Below the pieces are notes generated by a model, which saw nothing but the letters and a program-made list of their open reading frames with translations, searched no databases and was not told where the DNA came from. Made by a program: the position numbers and the translations under genes. Shown piece after piece: positions 8,871-15,883 of a DNA stretch of 37,002 bases (the stretch's first letter is position 1; each line of letters starts with the position of its first letter). The stretch covers positions 1 to 37,002 of the forward strand of contig ONPF01000015.1 in assembly GCA_900319635.1 (NCBI GenBank), read 5' to 3'. Source of the stretch: an uncultured Eubacteriales bacterium (GTDB taxonomy: Bacteria; Bacillota; Clostridia; Oscillospirales; Oscillospiraceae).

Positions 8871-10130
8871 TCATGCTCCCTTCTCGGGAATGGCGGAGCC
8901 ATGGCGCAGCGCCCGCACCACGGGCAGCTCCTCTCCGCTCAAGAAGCGGATCAGCGCGCCGCCGCCGGTGCAGATATAGCCCATCTTTTCCGTCAGCTCG
9001 TACTTTTCCGTGGCGGTGATGCTGTCGCCCCCTCCCAGAACGGTGTACCCCTTGGTATCGGCAATAGCCTGCCACACGGCCTTGGTACCGTACTCGCTGG
9101 CCGCCTGTTCAAAGACGCCCATGGGGCCGTTGACGAATACCGTGCCCGCCGAGAGGATGGCCTCCCGGTAGGTTTTGGCCGTCCAATAGCCCACATCCAC
9201 CGCGGCGATTTCCGCCGGGATTTCGCCCACCAGAGCCTCCTGGCGTTTGCCGTCCTTCACCCAGGCCAGATCCTTGGGCAGCTGGATCTTGTCGCCGTAG
9301 CGCACATACAGGGTCTTCGCCTTCTCGATGAATTCTCCGTAATTGGATTTGTAGATAAAGTCCAGGCTGCCCTGGCCGATGCCGCTGCCGGCGGCGGCCA
9401 GGAAGATGTTTCCCACAAGGCCCCCTGTGAGGATCGTGTCCGCTACGCCCCGGGAGAGCACCGTCTCCATCATCTGGAACGCGTCGGCGATCTTGGCGCC
9501 GCCCAGCACGAACACGCAGGGCCGCTCCGGCTGCTCCATCACCTGGGACACCGCACAGTATTCCTGCTCAAAGAGCCGGCCCATGGCGGAGGGAAGCACC
9601 TGCTCAAAGCCGCAGAGGCTTGGCTGATTCCGATGGGCGGCAGCAAAGGCGTCACACACATAGAGGTCTGCCAGAGGAGCGAGTTTTTCCACCAGCTGGG
9701 TCTTAGCCTGCTCAACGTGGCTCAGGCGCAGCTTCTGTTCAAAGAGGGTCTGCTCCTCCGCCATAAAACGGACGTTGTCCAGCAGCAGGATTTCCCCTTC
9801 CCTCAGGCCGCGGATGGCTTCCCGGGCAGCGGGACCGCACACATCGTCGATCCACTTCACTTCCCGGCCCAGCAACTGAGTCAGCACAGAGGCATGGGGC
9901 TTGGTGCTATAGTAGTTTTTATATTCGATGTCGCTTCCCTGATGGGCCAGCAGCACCAGCTTTGCTCCCTTGTCCGCAAGCTCCCGCACCGTGGGCACGC
10001 AGGCTCGGATACGGTTGATGCTTTTCAGGGTGCCGGTGGCCCGGTCCACGGGCTGGTTGATGTCCACCCGGCAGAGAACGGTTTTCCCCCGCACGGAAAC
10101 CTCGTCCAGGGTACGGATCCCAAATCGCAT
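8871..10130 (-). CDS. Phosphoglycerate kinase-like acyl-phosphate kinase (archaeal-like)
   Basis: PGK-family protein of 419 residues. Family motifs are CRVDINQPV (Arg21, Asp23, Asn25), RIRACVPT (Arg40), LLDNVRFMAEE, CDAFAAAHRNQPS, VLGGAKIADA, VNGPMGVFE and VLGGGDS near the C-terminus, so the ATP-binding half looks intact. The usual HxGRP segment reads HQGSDIE (residues 63-69), putting Ser66 where the phosphate-binding Arg of canonical PGK is expected. That residue is recalled, not aligned. The start at ATG 10130 has AAGGAGG and follows the GAPDH-like gene by 10 bases. If the GAPDH-like enzyme makes D-malyl phosphate, this kinase would form ATP and D-malate. The alternative is an ordinary 1,3-bisphosphoglycerate kinase. 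Confidence 0.85.
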   Translation of the reverse strand: MRFGIRTLDEVSVRGKTVLCRVDINQPVDRATGTLKSINRIRACVPTVRELADKGAKLVLLAHQGSDIEYKNYYSTKPHASVLTQLLGREVKWIDDVCGPAAREAIRGLREGEILLLDNVRFMAEEQTLFEQKLRLSHVEQAKTQLVEKLAPLADLYVCDAFAAAHRNQPSLCGFEQVLPSAMGRLFEQEYCAVSQVMEQPERPCVFVLGGAKIADAFQMMETVLSRGVADTILTGGLVGNIFLAAAGSGIGQGSLDFIYKSNYGEFIEKAKTLYVRYGDKIQLPKDLAWVKDGKRQEALVGEIPAEIAAVDVGYWTAKTYREAILSAGTVFVNGPMGVFEQAASEYGTKAVWQAIADTKGYTVLGGGDSITATEKYELTEKMGYICTGGGALIRFLSGEELPVVRALRHGSAIPEKGA

Positions 10131-10140
10131 GGCGCCCTCC

Positions 10141-11196
10141 TTAGCTCTTGAAGCGGCCGATGTTCAGGTTCCGGTTGGTGGCCTCGGTAGCCTCGGCACT
10201 GGTTTGCTGCAGCTGCATCACTGCGCGCACGCCGTCGATGGTCTCCGGGATGGTGACGCTCTCCTGGGGGATGTGGATGGCGAACATGATGTCGTTGCCG
10301 CTCTCCACCACGCTGTCCTCCCAGAGGCCGATCTCATACAGGTCAGCCCTGCGGTTGCCAAGGTCGCGGGCATACTTGAAGAAGCTGGCGTTGCCCTTGA
10401 AGCCCTCGTCGATGGTGACAGTGCGGATCCTGGGGTGGCTGCGGAAGGCCTGGATGGCCTCCTCTCTGGTGATTTTTCTGCCGTCCTTGGCGGTAGCCAG
10501 CACGGTGATGATGTGGCCATGGGTCACGGGGGTGTGTACCAGGATACCGGTAGCCTCGATATGGGGCATGATGGTCATCAGGTCCACGGCCTGGTGGCTG
10601 GGGGCTTTCTCCATCTGCAGGGCGTTTGTGAGCCCCCTGTGATAATCCCCGGGGTCAGCCACGCGGCGGATGATGGTGATAGCCACCTTTTCGATGCCGA
10701 ACTTTCTGTCCAGGCAGTCCACCGCACGGATGAGGCCTGTGGTGTTGCAGCTGGTCAGCTTCAAAAACTGCTTGCCCAGGCCCAGCTCATAGTTGGCATA
10801 GCCGTGGAAGAACACATCGGCCACACTGTTTTTCTCGCCGCCCTGGAAAATGGCCTTCACACCCAGGCGCTCGTATACTGCCTTGTTGGCAGCACCGGTG
10901 CCGCCGGGAGAGGCGTCCAGCATCACATCCACCTTGGCGCAAAGCTCCTCAAAGCTGCCCTCCACCGGAATGCCGAGGGCATCGAACTTGGGCTTCAGCT
11001 CCATATCCACCAGATAGAGCTTGTACTCCACGCCGTTTACACCGATCATGTTGTTCTCCGCCAGAGCCCGGATGGCCAGGGACGGAGAATGCCCCACGAT
11101 ACCGACCAGCTCCATGTCCTCCTGCAGTGCCACGCCATCAGCCAGTCTTGTGCCAATGGTGCCGTAGCCCGCTACGCCGACTTTTACTTTTGCCAT
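10141..11196 (-). CDS. Archaeal-type (type II) glyceraldehyde-3-phosphate dehydrogenase-like enzyme
   Basis: First gene of the inositol operon, 351 residues from ATG 11196 (GAGGAAAGG upstream). The Rossmann motif is VAGYGTIGTR (residues 8-17) and the catalytic Cys is in TSCNTTGL (Cys150), both typical of archaeal GAPDH and unlike bacterial GapA (SCTTN). After Cys150 the sequence reads RRVADPGDYHRGLTNA and PSHQAVDL. From memory, archaeal enzymes have KKGP/KRGP and PSHHGPDV at these points, so the substrate-phosphate region appears altered. It would oxidise an aldehyde to an acyl phosphate with NAD(P). In context, (R)-3-hydroxy-4-oxobutanoate is a candidate substrate; plain glyceraldehyde 3-phosphate is the null alternative. 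Confidence 0.86.
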   Translation of the reverse strand: MAKVKVGVAGYGTIGTRLADGVALQEDMELVGIVGHSPSLAIRALAENNMIGVNGVEYKLYLVDMELKPKFDALGIPVEGSFEELCAKVDVMLDASPGGTGAANKAVYERLGVKAIFQGGEKNSVADVFFHGYANYELGLGKQFLKLTSCNTTGLIRAVDCLDRKFGIEKVAITIIRRVADPGDYHRGLTNALQMEKAPSHQAVDLMTIMPHIEATGILVHTPVTHGHIITVLATAKDGRKITREEAIQAFRSHPRIRTVTIDEGFKGNASFFKYARDLGNRRADLYEIGLWEDSVVESGNDIMFAIHIPQESVTIPETIDGVRAVMQLQQTSAEATEATNRNLNIGRFKS

Positions 11197-11263
11197 GATC
11201 CTTTCCTCGCTTTCTTGGTGTTTTCCGGGGCTGCGCAAAAACGTCCCGGTTGTTTTCACGCAG

Positions 11264-11292
11264 ATTTTAGCATTTCATTGTTAACTTGTCAA
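11264..11292 (-). promoter_or_regulatory. Promoter of the inositol catabolic operon
   Basis: On the minus strand, TTGACA (11292-11287), a 17-base spacer and TAAAAT (11269-11264) form a near-consensus vegetative promoter, about 70 bases before the GAPDH-like start. The spacer contains an operator-like half site (TTGTTAA on the plus strand at 11278-11284), so a repressor bound there would block the promoter. Confidence 0.8.
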
Positions 11293-11356
11293 TTTATATT
11301 GTTGTTTTCTTGTTATTTCTTTGTGCTGTTTTTTGTTAACTTAACAAATTTAACAA
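11278..11356. promoter_or_regulatory. Operator cluster, probably for the DeoR-family regulator
   Basis: A perfect 17-bp palindrome lies at 11332-11348 (TTTGTTAA, C, TTAACAAA). An imperfect copy at 11278-11292 (TTGTTAACTTGTCAA) has two mismatches to the palindrome core. A further half site, TTAACAA, is at 11350-11356. The sites flank or overlap the two divergent promoters. That is the expected layout for one regulator controlling its own gene and the catabolic operon. Binding by the adjacent DeoR protein is inferred. Confidence 0.65.
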
Positions 11357-11361
11357 TAGAG

Positions 11362-11390
11362 TTGACAGTTTTGGTGTTTTGGGTTATACT
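11362..11390 (+). promoter_or_regulatory. Promoter of the DeoR-PHP-NUDIX operon
   Basis: TTGACA (11362-11367), 17 bases, TATACT (11385-11390). It lies 14 bases downstream of the perfect palindrome and 42 bases before the regulator start, whose ribosome site AAAGGAG is at 11418-11424. Confidence 0.82.
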
Positions 11391-11431
11391 GACTGCATCA
11401 AGGGCCAGTTCCATTTGAAAGGAGTGCCGCC

Positions 11432-12190
11432 ATGCGAGACAGCCGCAGAAAAGAGATTGCCGCCTACATCACCCGTCGGGGTTCGGTCACCATGCCGGAG
11501 CTGTGCGAGACCTTTCATGTATCCATGAACACCATTCGGGCAGACGTGTCCTTCCTGGAACAGACCGGTACCGTGGAGAAGGTCTATGGCGGTGTCCGCG
11601 CCGTACAGCAGCAGGAGATCCCCCTCTTCGCCCAGCGGGCCCAGCTGCACACCGAGGCCAAGCGGGCCATCGTACGGCAGGCGGCCTCTCTGGTGAACGA
11701 CGGGGACACGCTGTTCGTGGACGCCGGTACCACCACCATGCACCTTCTGGATGTGCTGCCGCTGGAGATCCACGCCACCATCGTAACCGGCAACCTCCAC
11801 ATCATCGCCCAGGCCTACACCCGCCCCAATCTGGAGCTGATCGTGCTGCCCGGCGCGCTGAACCGTCGCACAAACTCCGTCTCCGATGTGAGTACGCTGG
11901 AATTCTTGGGCCGCTATCACTTCGGGAAGGCCCTGATGGCAGCCACCGGTCTCTCCGCCGACGGGAAGCTGAATGTATCCTCCTATCTGGATCATGAGAT
12001 CAAGCACCTGGCCGTGCAGCAGAGCGATCACCGCATTCTGCTGTGCGACTCGGCAAAGTACGGCGCAGCCGGTCTCATGAGCTACGCCAGTCTGAAAGAT
12101 ATGGACCGCCTGATCACCGACACTCTCTGTCCCCCGGAGCTCCGCGCCCTCTGCCGCAGCTTCGGCACCTTGTTGGAGATCGCCGAATAG
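11432..12190 (+). CDS. DeoR/GlpR-family transcriptional regulator, probable inositol repressor
   Basis: 252 residues. The N-terminal winged helix-turn-helix (residues about 5-58) includes the family sequence VSMNTIRADVSFLEQTGTVEKVYGGV. The C-terminal sugar-phosphate-sensing DeoRC domain includes FVDAGTTTMHLL, VTGNLHI, GALNRRTNSVSD and LLCDSAKYG. DeoR regulators of this type, such as IolR, usually repress and are released by a phosphorylated intermediate. Here no inositol-pathway kinase gene is visible, so the inducer may differ. It is divergent from the catabolic operon across a 235-bp region holding palindromic operators, and heads an operon with a PHP and a NUDIX protein. Confidence 0.88.
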   Translation: MRDSRRKEIAAYITRRGSVTMPELCETFHVSMNTIRADVSFLEQTGTVEKVYGGVRAVQQQEIPLFAQRAQLHTEAKRAIVRQAASLVNDGDTLFVDAGTTTMHLLDVLPLEIHATIVTGNLHIIAQAYTRPNLELIVLPGALNRRTNSVSDVSTLEFLGRYHFGKALMAATGLSADGKLNVSSYLDHEIKHLAVQQSDHRILLCDSAKYGAAGLMSYASLKDMDRLITDTLCPPELRALCRSFGTLLEIAE

Positions 12191-12210
12191 CAGAAGAAAG
12201 GATCCTGCCC

Positions 12211-12900
12211 ATGTACAAGATCGAACCGCACCTGCACACCAACCACGTCAGCCGCTGCGGACGGCTGGAGGCAAAAGAGATCGTGGCCGGATACAAGGCC
12301 GCGGGCTACAGCGCGCTAATCGTCACCGACCACTTCAACCGCACCACCTTTGAGCACCTGGGGATCGACCCCGCCGGGAAGAGCGACCGGATCGGCGCCT
12401 TCCTGGAGGGCTATCGCCGCGTCCGGGAGGAAGGCGAGCGCCAGGGCCTGCGGGTCTTCAAGGGCGCGGAGCTGCGCTTTGACGAGTGCGAGAACGACTA
12501 TCTGCTCTACGGCTGGGCGAACGAGCTGCTGGCGGAGCCGGAAGAGATTTTCCGCATGGGCATCGCCGCCTTCTCCCCCATCGCCCGGGGGCAGGGCGCG
12601 CTGCTGATCCAGGCCCACCCCTATCGTCACGGCTGCACCCCGGCCATCGCCCGGTATCTGGACGGGGTGGAGGTTTACAACGCCAATCCCCGGCACGACA
12701 GCCGGGATGCGCTGGCTTTCCATTATGCGCAGGAGTTCGGTCTGATCGGCACCGCCGGGTCCGATTGCCACCGGACCGAGGATATTGCCCGGGCAGGCAT
12801 CGGCATAGAGTGCCTTCCCAGCGACTCCATGGAGATGATGCATCTGCTCCGGTCCCGCAACTTCCGCCTGCTGAAAAACGGGGAGGTTTTTGAGCCATGA
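12211..12900 (+). CDS. PHP-domain metal-dependent hydrolase/phosphoesterase
   Basis: 229 residues forming a single PHP domain. The metal-ligand motifs are in order: PHLHTN (His7, His9), VTDHFN, KGAELRF (Glu), QAHPYRHG (His) and TAGSDCHR (Asp, His). PHP proteins include histidinol phosphatases, nucleoside 3',5'-bisphosphate phosphatases and polymerase-associated domains; the substrate here is unknown. ATG 12211 has AGAAAGGA upstream and follows the regulator by 20 bases. The earlier in-frame ATG at 12043 is inside the regulator. Co-transcription with an inositol regulator suggests a phosphoester connected to inositol use, but that is only inference. Confidence 0.85.
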   Translation: MYKIEPHLHTNHVSRCGRLEAKEIVAGYKAAGYSALIVTDHFNRTTFEHLGIDPAGKSDRIGAFLEGYRRVREEGERQGLRVFKGAELRFDECENDYLLYGWANELLAEPEEIFRMGIAAFSPIARGQGALLIQAHPYRHGCTPAIARYLDGVEVYNANPRHDSRDALAFHYAQEFGLIGTAGSDCHRTEDIARAGIGIECLPSDSMEMMHLLRSRNFRLLKNGEVFEP

Positions 12901-13322
12901 TCTATGAAAAGTCCTGCGGCGCCGTGGTCTATAAGCTTGAGAACGGACGCCGTCTGTATCTGTTGGAGCGGACCCCCTCCGGGAAGACGGTGCTGCCCAA
13001 GGGCCATGTAGAGGCCGGGGAGACCGAGGCGGAAACCGCCCGACGGGAAATCTGGGAGGAAACCCATCTGGTGGTCTCTCTGGACACCTCCTTCCGGGAA
13101 ATCGCAAAATATTCTCCAAAGCCCGAAAGTGAGAAAACCGTTGTCTTCTTTCTGGCCCAACCCGTGAGTTGCGACGCACGTCCCCAACCGGAAGAGGTCG
13201 ACCGACTGGAGTGGCTGCCCTATGAAGAGGCCGAAGCCCAGATCACCTATCCCTCCGTGCGCAAGGTACTGCGCAAGGCAGAAGCTGTCCTGGCCGGGAG
13301 AGAGAGACTGATTTCCCTTTGA
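12897..13322 (+). CDS. NUDIX hydrolase, Ap4A-hydrolase/diphosphoinositol-type
   Basis: 141 residues with a clear Nudix box starting GHVEAGE (near residue 38) and continuing through RREIWEETH; the final Gly of the consensus is His. The opening EKSCGAVVYK and TVLPKGHVEAGET resemble asymmetric diadenosine tetraphosphate hydrolases, a group related to diphosphoinositol polyphosphate phosphohydrolases. The start codon overlaps the PHP stop (ATGA), so translation is coupled. Dinucleoside polyphosphate cleanup is the simplest role. Action on an inositol pyrophosphate-like compound is suggested only by location. Confidence 0.85.
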   Translation: MIYEKSCGAVVYKLENGRRLYLLERTPSGKTVLPKGHVEAGETEAETARREIWEETHLVVSLDTSFREIAKYSPKPESEKTVVFFLAQPVSCDARPQPEEVDRLEWLPYEEAEAQITYPSVRKVLRKAEAVLAGRERLISL

Positions 13323-13367
13323 TAGAATCAAGCCGTCCGAGGGGAAGCAGAAAAGTGCTCGCCCGGA

Positions 13368-13627
13368 AGGGCGGCATGTACGGATCAAGGCGAAATAACC
13401 TCGAAAAACGGCGCTTTTTGGCTTAAGACCGTCCTTTGCTGCACCAGTTTACCGCCAAAAGCGTTCAGTATGAAATGAGATCCCCCAGGGAATGAGCTAT
13501 TTCGCTCGTCCCTGGGGGATCTTTTGCTCTATTTCAACTTTTGACACACTTGACATAGAGCCTGATTGATTTGAATTTCAAAACCGTCTTAAGAAATGTC
13601 GATGCATCAGGGCGGCATGTACTGATC
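13368..13627 (+). repeat. Pair of 19-bp direct repeats in the 476-bp gap after the NUDIX gene
   Basis: AGGGCGGCATGTAC followed by G or T and GATC occurs at 13368-13386 and 13609-13627 (18 of 19 bases the same). The gap 13323-13798 holds no convincing gene. It contains these repeats, two terminator-like hairpins and the promoter of the next gene. The stretch around 13525-13600 is AT-richer than its surroundings. It may be the remnant of a deleted or mobile segment. Confidence 0.5.
13478..13525 (+). terminator. Rho-independent terminator, NUDIX operon end
   Basis: A 13-bp perfect stem (13478-13490 with 13510-13522, AGATCCCCCAGGG) encloses a 19-base loop that can pair further, followed by TTT. 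It lies 155 bases after the NUDIX stop. Confidence 0.7.
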
Positions 13628-13644
13628 TCCACCGATATCTGATG

Positions 13645-13671
13645 ATCCCGCCGGGTAACCGGCGGGATTTT
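13645..13671 (+). terminator. Terminator-like hairpin without an obvious upstream gene
   Basis: ATCCCGCCGG, loop GTAA, CCGGCGGGAT, then TTT (13645-13671). No open reading frame ends just before it. It could terminate a small RNA from 13525-13640 or insulate the following promoter. Confidence 0.55.
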
Positions 13672-13694
13672 CACATTCGGCAGCAGGAAAAACG

Positions 13695-13723
13695 TTGACA
13701 GGCTTGCCCTCCGCCGATACAAT
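13695..13723 (+). promoter_or_regulatory. Promoter of the 13799 orphan gene
   Basis: TTGACA (13695-13700), 17 bases, TACAAT (13718-13723). It is 75 bases before the ATG, which has AAGAAAGGAG as its ribosome site. Confidence 0.75.
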
Positions 13724-13798
13724 GAGCCTGTTCCCCGGCACAGCAGCCGAGGCGCACGGCGCCGCCGGGAAAACGGCGGCTAAGAAAGGAGCTCGTCC

Positions 13799-15064
13799 AT
13801 GTTCTTCTTCAAAAAGCGGCAGAAGCATGGCAAGGAGAGTGCAAAAGCTGAGGGTACGGTCTTCCCCAAGCTTGAGCAGAGCGACATTTCTCTGTTTTAT
13901 CACAACATGCCGGGTCTCCCTGGCTGGGACGGCTTTTATCATGCTGCGGATCATACGGTCTATGTCAAGCATTGGGGAACAGGCAAGCCCGTGACGCAAA
14001 AGCAGCTGATCCCCGATTCTGTCCCCAAAACGAAGGAAGCCATCCGCCGCTATCTGCTCCAGGAGACTCAGATCTTCATGCCGGAGCGGCCGATTCCGAC
14101 GGAGCGTCCGAATGTCTCGCTGTATTTCGAGAAAGAACTGCAGCGCGAGATCTCTCATCCGGTCGGCAAGACCGATGTGCAAAAAGCGCCCCGATCTACG
14201 CAGAAGACGGACGGGCTGACGCCCACCGGAAAGAACGCAAAAACGGACCTTGGGGAACAGCTCATCCCGCGCCAATATTATCTGGACGTGGAGCTGAACG
14301 TGAACAATGTCGGGGAGATCATCGACGCCTTTCGCCGCGTGAACGAGGATTTGACCGACATCTCCTTTTTCAACAAAGAGACATATCCGGATTCCTTCCA
14401 TCAGAGCTTTTCGAATTATGTCGATTACAGGAGCTTCGGTCTTCCGGACGACGCCGATGTGGAAATCGTGAGTTTCCAATGTGAGCACAAAAACGGATGG
14501 TATTACGTCAGTATTTCTCTTCCCGACTGTCGGGTGGCGATCGACAATCTGGTTGATGTGAATACAGACGTGGGGGCGCTGCTGCAGGAAGTGGAAGCAC
14601 GGATCCGGCAGAAGGCTGCGCAGAAGCGTGGAAGCTCTTCCCACAGGCAGCAGGACGCCAGCAGTCTGAACGAGCACTATCAGCTGCTGAAGCTATTCAA
14701 TGACAGATTTGAATTTGCCTTTGACGCGGCGATCGAGACGGATGCGCTGCTGGCCTTTTACAAAAAGCTCGAGGAGACCGGGTTTTTCGATGATTTCGAA
14801 TACGTGGTGTGGGGCGCCGCAGGCGAATACGAGAACGGCCTGTGGGGCTTTCTGAACGCCGATTCCATGATCAAAACCCGGGCGTTTTTCGAGAAAAAGA
14901 GTCTGATCGGGATGAAGCTGCTCGGGAAGAAGGACGGAGAGTACATACATGTGTTTTCGTCTTTCCACGGAAAAACGATCACCGTAGAATGTGATTCCCT
15001 GATCATGACGCAGAACGTGCTGGATCTGGTGCGTGGCTGCTTACCCTGGCTGCTGAAGGATTGA
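13799..15064 (+). CDS. Uncharacterised protein, 421 residues
   Basis: I do not recognise this family. There is no signal peptide or membrane segment, so it is probably cytoplasmic. The first 20 residues are strongly basic (FFFKKRQKHGK). Residues about 125-160 are a Ser/Thr/Lys-rich linker dividing an N-terminal part (with NMPGLPGWDGFYHAADHTVYV) from the rest. Residues about 275-285 form a second polar linker (AAQKRGSSSHRQQ). The last 130 residues are compact and aromatic-rich (FDDFEYVVWGAAGEYENGLWGFLNAD). It has its own consensus promoter and is followed by two terminators, so it is monocistronic. Three globular parts joined by linkers is my reading. No function is proposed. Confidence 0.8.
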   Translation: MFFFKKRQKHGKESAKAEGTVFPKLEQSDISLFYHNMPGLPGWDGFYHAADHTVYVKHWGTGKPVTQKQLIPDSVPKTKEAIRRYLLQETQIFMPERPIPTERPNVSLYFEKELQREISHPVGKTDVQKAPRSTQKTDGLTPTGKNAKTDLGEQLIPRQYYLDVELNVNNVGEIIDAFRRVNEDLTDISFFNKETYPDSFHQSFSNYVDYRSFGLPDDADVEIVSFQCEHKNGWYYVSISLPDCRVAIDNLVDVNTDVGALLQEVEARIRQKAAQKRGSSSHRQQDASSLNEHYQLLKLFNDRFEFAFDAAIETDALLAFYKKLEETGFFDDFEYVVWGAAGEYENGLWGFLNADSMIKTRAFFEKKSLIGMKLLGKKDGEYIHVFSSFHGKTITVECDSLIMTQNVLDLVRGCLPWLLKD

Positions 15065-15160
15065 CCCCTGCAAAGCTCTCCGTCGTTCCACAAACAACAT
15101 CAGTAACAACGGCAGAGCTCAGCCCTGACGGTCAAGGTGTTGACAAGATCGGCTTGTGTC

Positions 15161-15195
15161 ATTGCGAACCTGCCTAAGGCTCGCAATAGCTTTTT
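15161..15195 (+). terminator. Terminator-like hairpin downstream of the orphan gene
   Basis: ATTGCGA (15161-15167) pairs with TCGCAAT (15181-15187), with a possible inner CCT/AGG pairing, then a TTTTT run at 15191-15195. It is weaker than the next hairpin. Confidence 0.5.
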
Positions 15196-15215
15196 AGATC
15201 TGATCTACCTGTTTT

Positions 15216-15245
15216 CCCGCCGATCTTCGGATCGGCGGGTTTTTT
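15216..15245 (+). terminator. Strong rho-independent terminator
   Basis: A 10-bp perfect stem (CCCGCCGATC with its complement) closed by a TTCG tetraloop, then six Ts. It separates the orphan gene from the sigma-factor operon. Confidence 0.88.
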
Positions 15246-15325
15246 CATGTTTCATGTCACATTTGTCTTGCATTTTGCATCATATATGGCAGAATGGGAT
15301 TGATTCTATCGGGGAGGTGAGACGG

Positions 15326-15883
15326 ATGGACGAGCGGGAGATCCTGGCGCTGCTGGAGGCGCGGTCGGAGACGGCGCTGGACAGGCTGACGGAGCAGTAC
15401 GCCCCCCTGTGCCGGCAGCTCGCCCGGGAGATCCTGGACTCCCCCGAGGACGCGGAGGAGTGCTGGAACGACGCCCTGCTGCGACTCTGGAACAGCGTGC
15501 CGCCGGTGAAGCCCGTCTCGCTCTCCGCCTACCTCTGCAAGATTGTGCGCAACGAGGCGCTGGGCCGCCTGCGGAGGGAGCAGGCGCAAAAGCGCGGCGG
15601 CAAAAACTACGTCCTCGCTCTGGACGAGCTGCAGGAGTGCCTCCCTTCCCGGAACAGCACTGAGGAGCTGGTGGACGCGCTGGCCCTGCGCAAGGCCATC
15701 GAGGATTTTCTCTGGCGCCTGCCGCCCCGGGACTGCGAGGCCTTCCTCCAGCGCTACTTCTATGTGCGCCCGGTGAAGGAGATCGCCAAGGCCCTGGGCT
15801 CCAGCCGCGTCGCCGTCTCCGCCAGTCTCAGCCGCAGCAGGAAGAAGCTGTCCGCGTATCTGACGAAGGAGGGATTTCTGTGA
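15326..15883 (+). CDS. ECF-type RNA polymerase sigma factor
   Basis: 185 residues with sigma-70 region 2 (about residues 15-80: YAPLCRQLAREILDSPEDAEECWNDALLRLWNSV) and region 4 (about 125-180: LPPRDCEAFLQRYFYVRPVKEIAKALGSSRVAVSASLSRSRKKL). There is no region 3, which fits an extracytoplasmic-function sigma. The start is ATG 15326 with GGGGAGGTGA upstream; the longer frame from 15137 crosses the terminator and was rejected. Its stop overlaps the next gene's GTG by four bases. It leads an operon of secreted proteins or lipoproteins ending in a membrane protein of anti-sigma topology. It probably answers an envelope signal and activates its own operon, though I could not define its promoter motif. 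Confidence 0.88.
   Translation: MDEREILALLEARSETALDRLTEQYAPLCRQLAREILDSPEDAEECWNDALLRLWNSVPPVKPVSLSAYLCKIVRNEALGRLRREQAQKRGGKNYVLALDELQECLPSRNSTEELVDALALRKAIEDFLWRLPPRDCEAFLQRYFYVRPVKEIAKALGSSRVAVSASLSRSRKKLSAYLTKEGFL

Noticed and set aside
8871-11196. Housekeeping glycolytic gap-pgk pair
   Set aside because: The proteins are archaeal-like with altered phosphate motifs, and lie in an inositol operon without tpiA, gpmI or eno. It is kept as the null alternative.
15137-15325. N-terminal extension of the ECF sigma factor
   Set aside because: It crosses a strong terminator; ATG 15326 has a good ribosome site.
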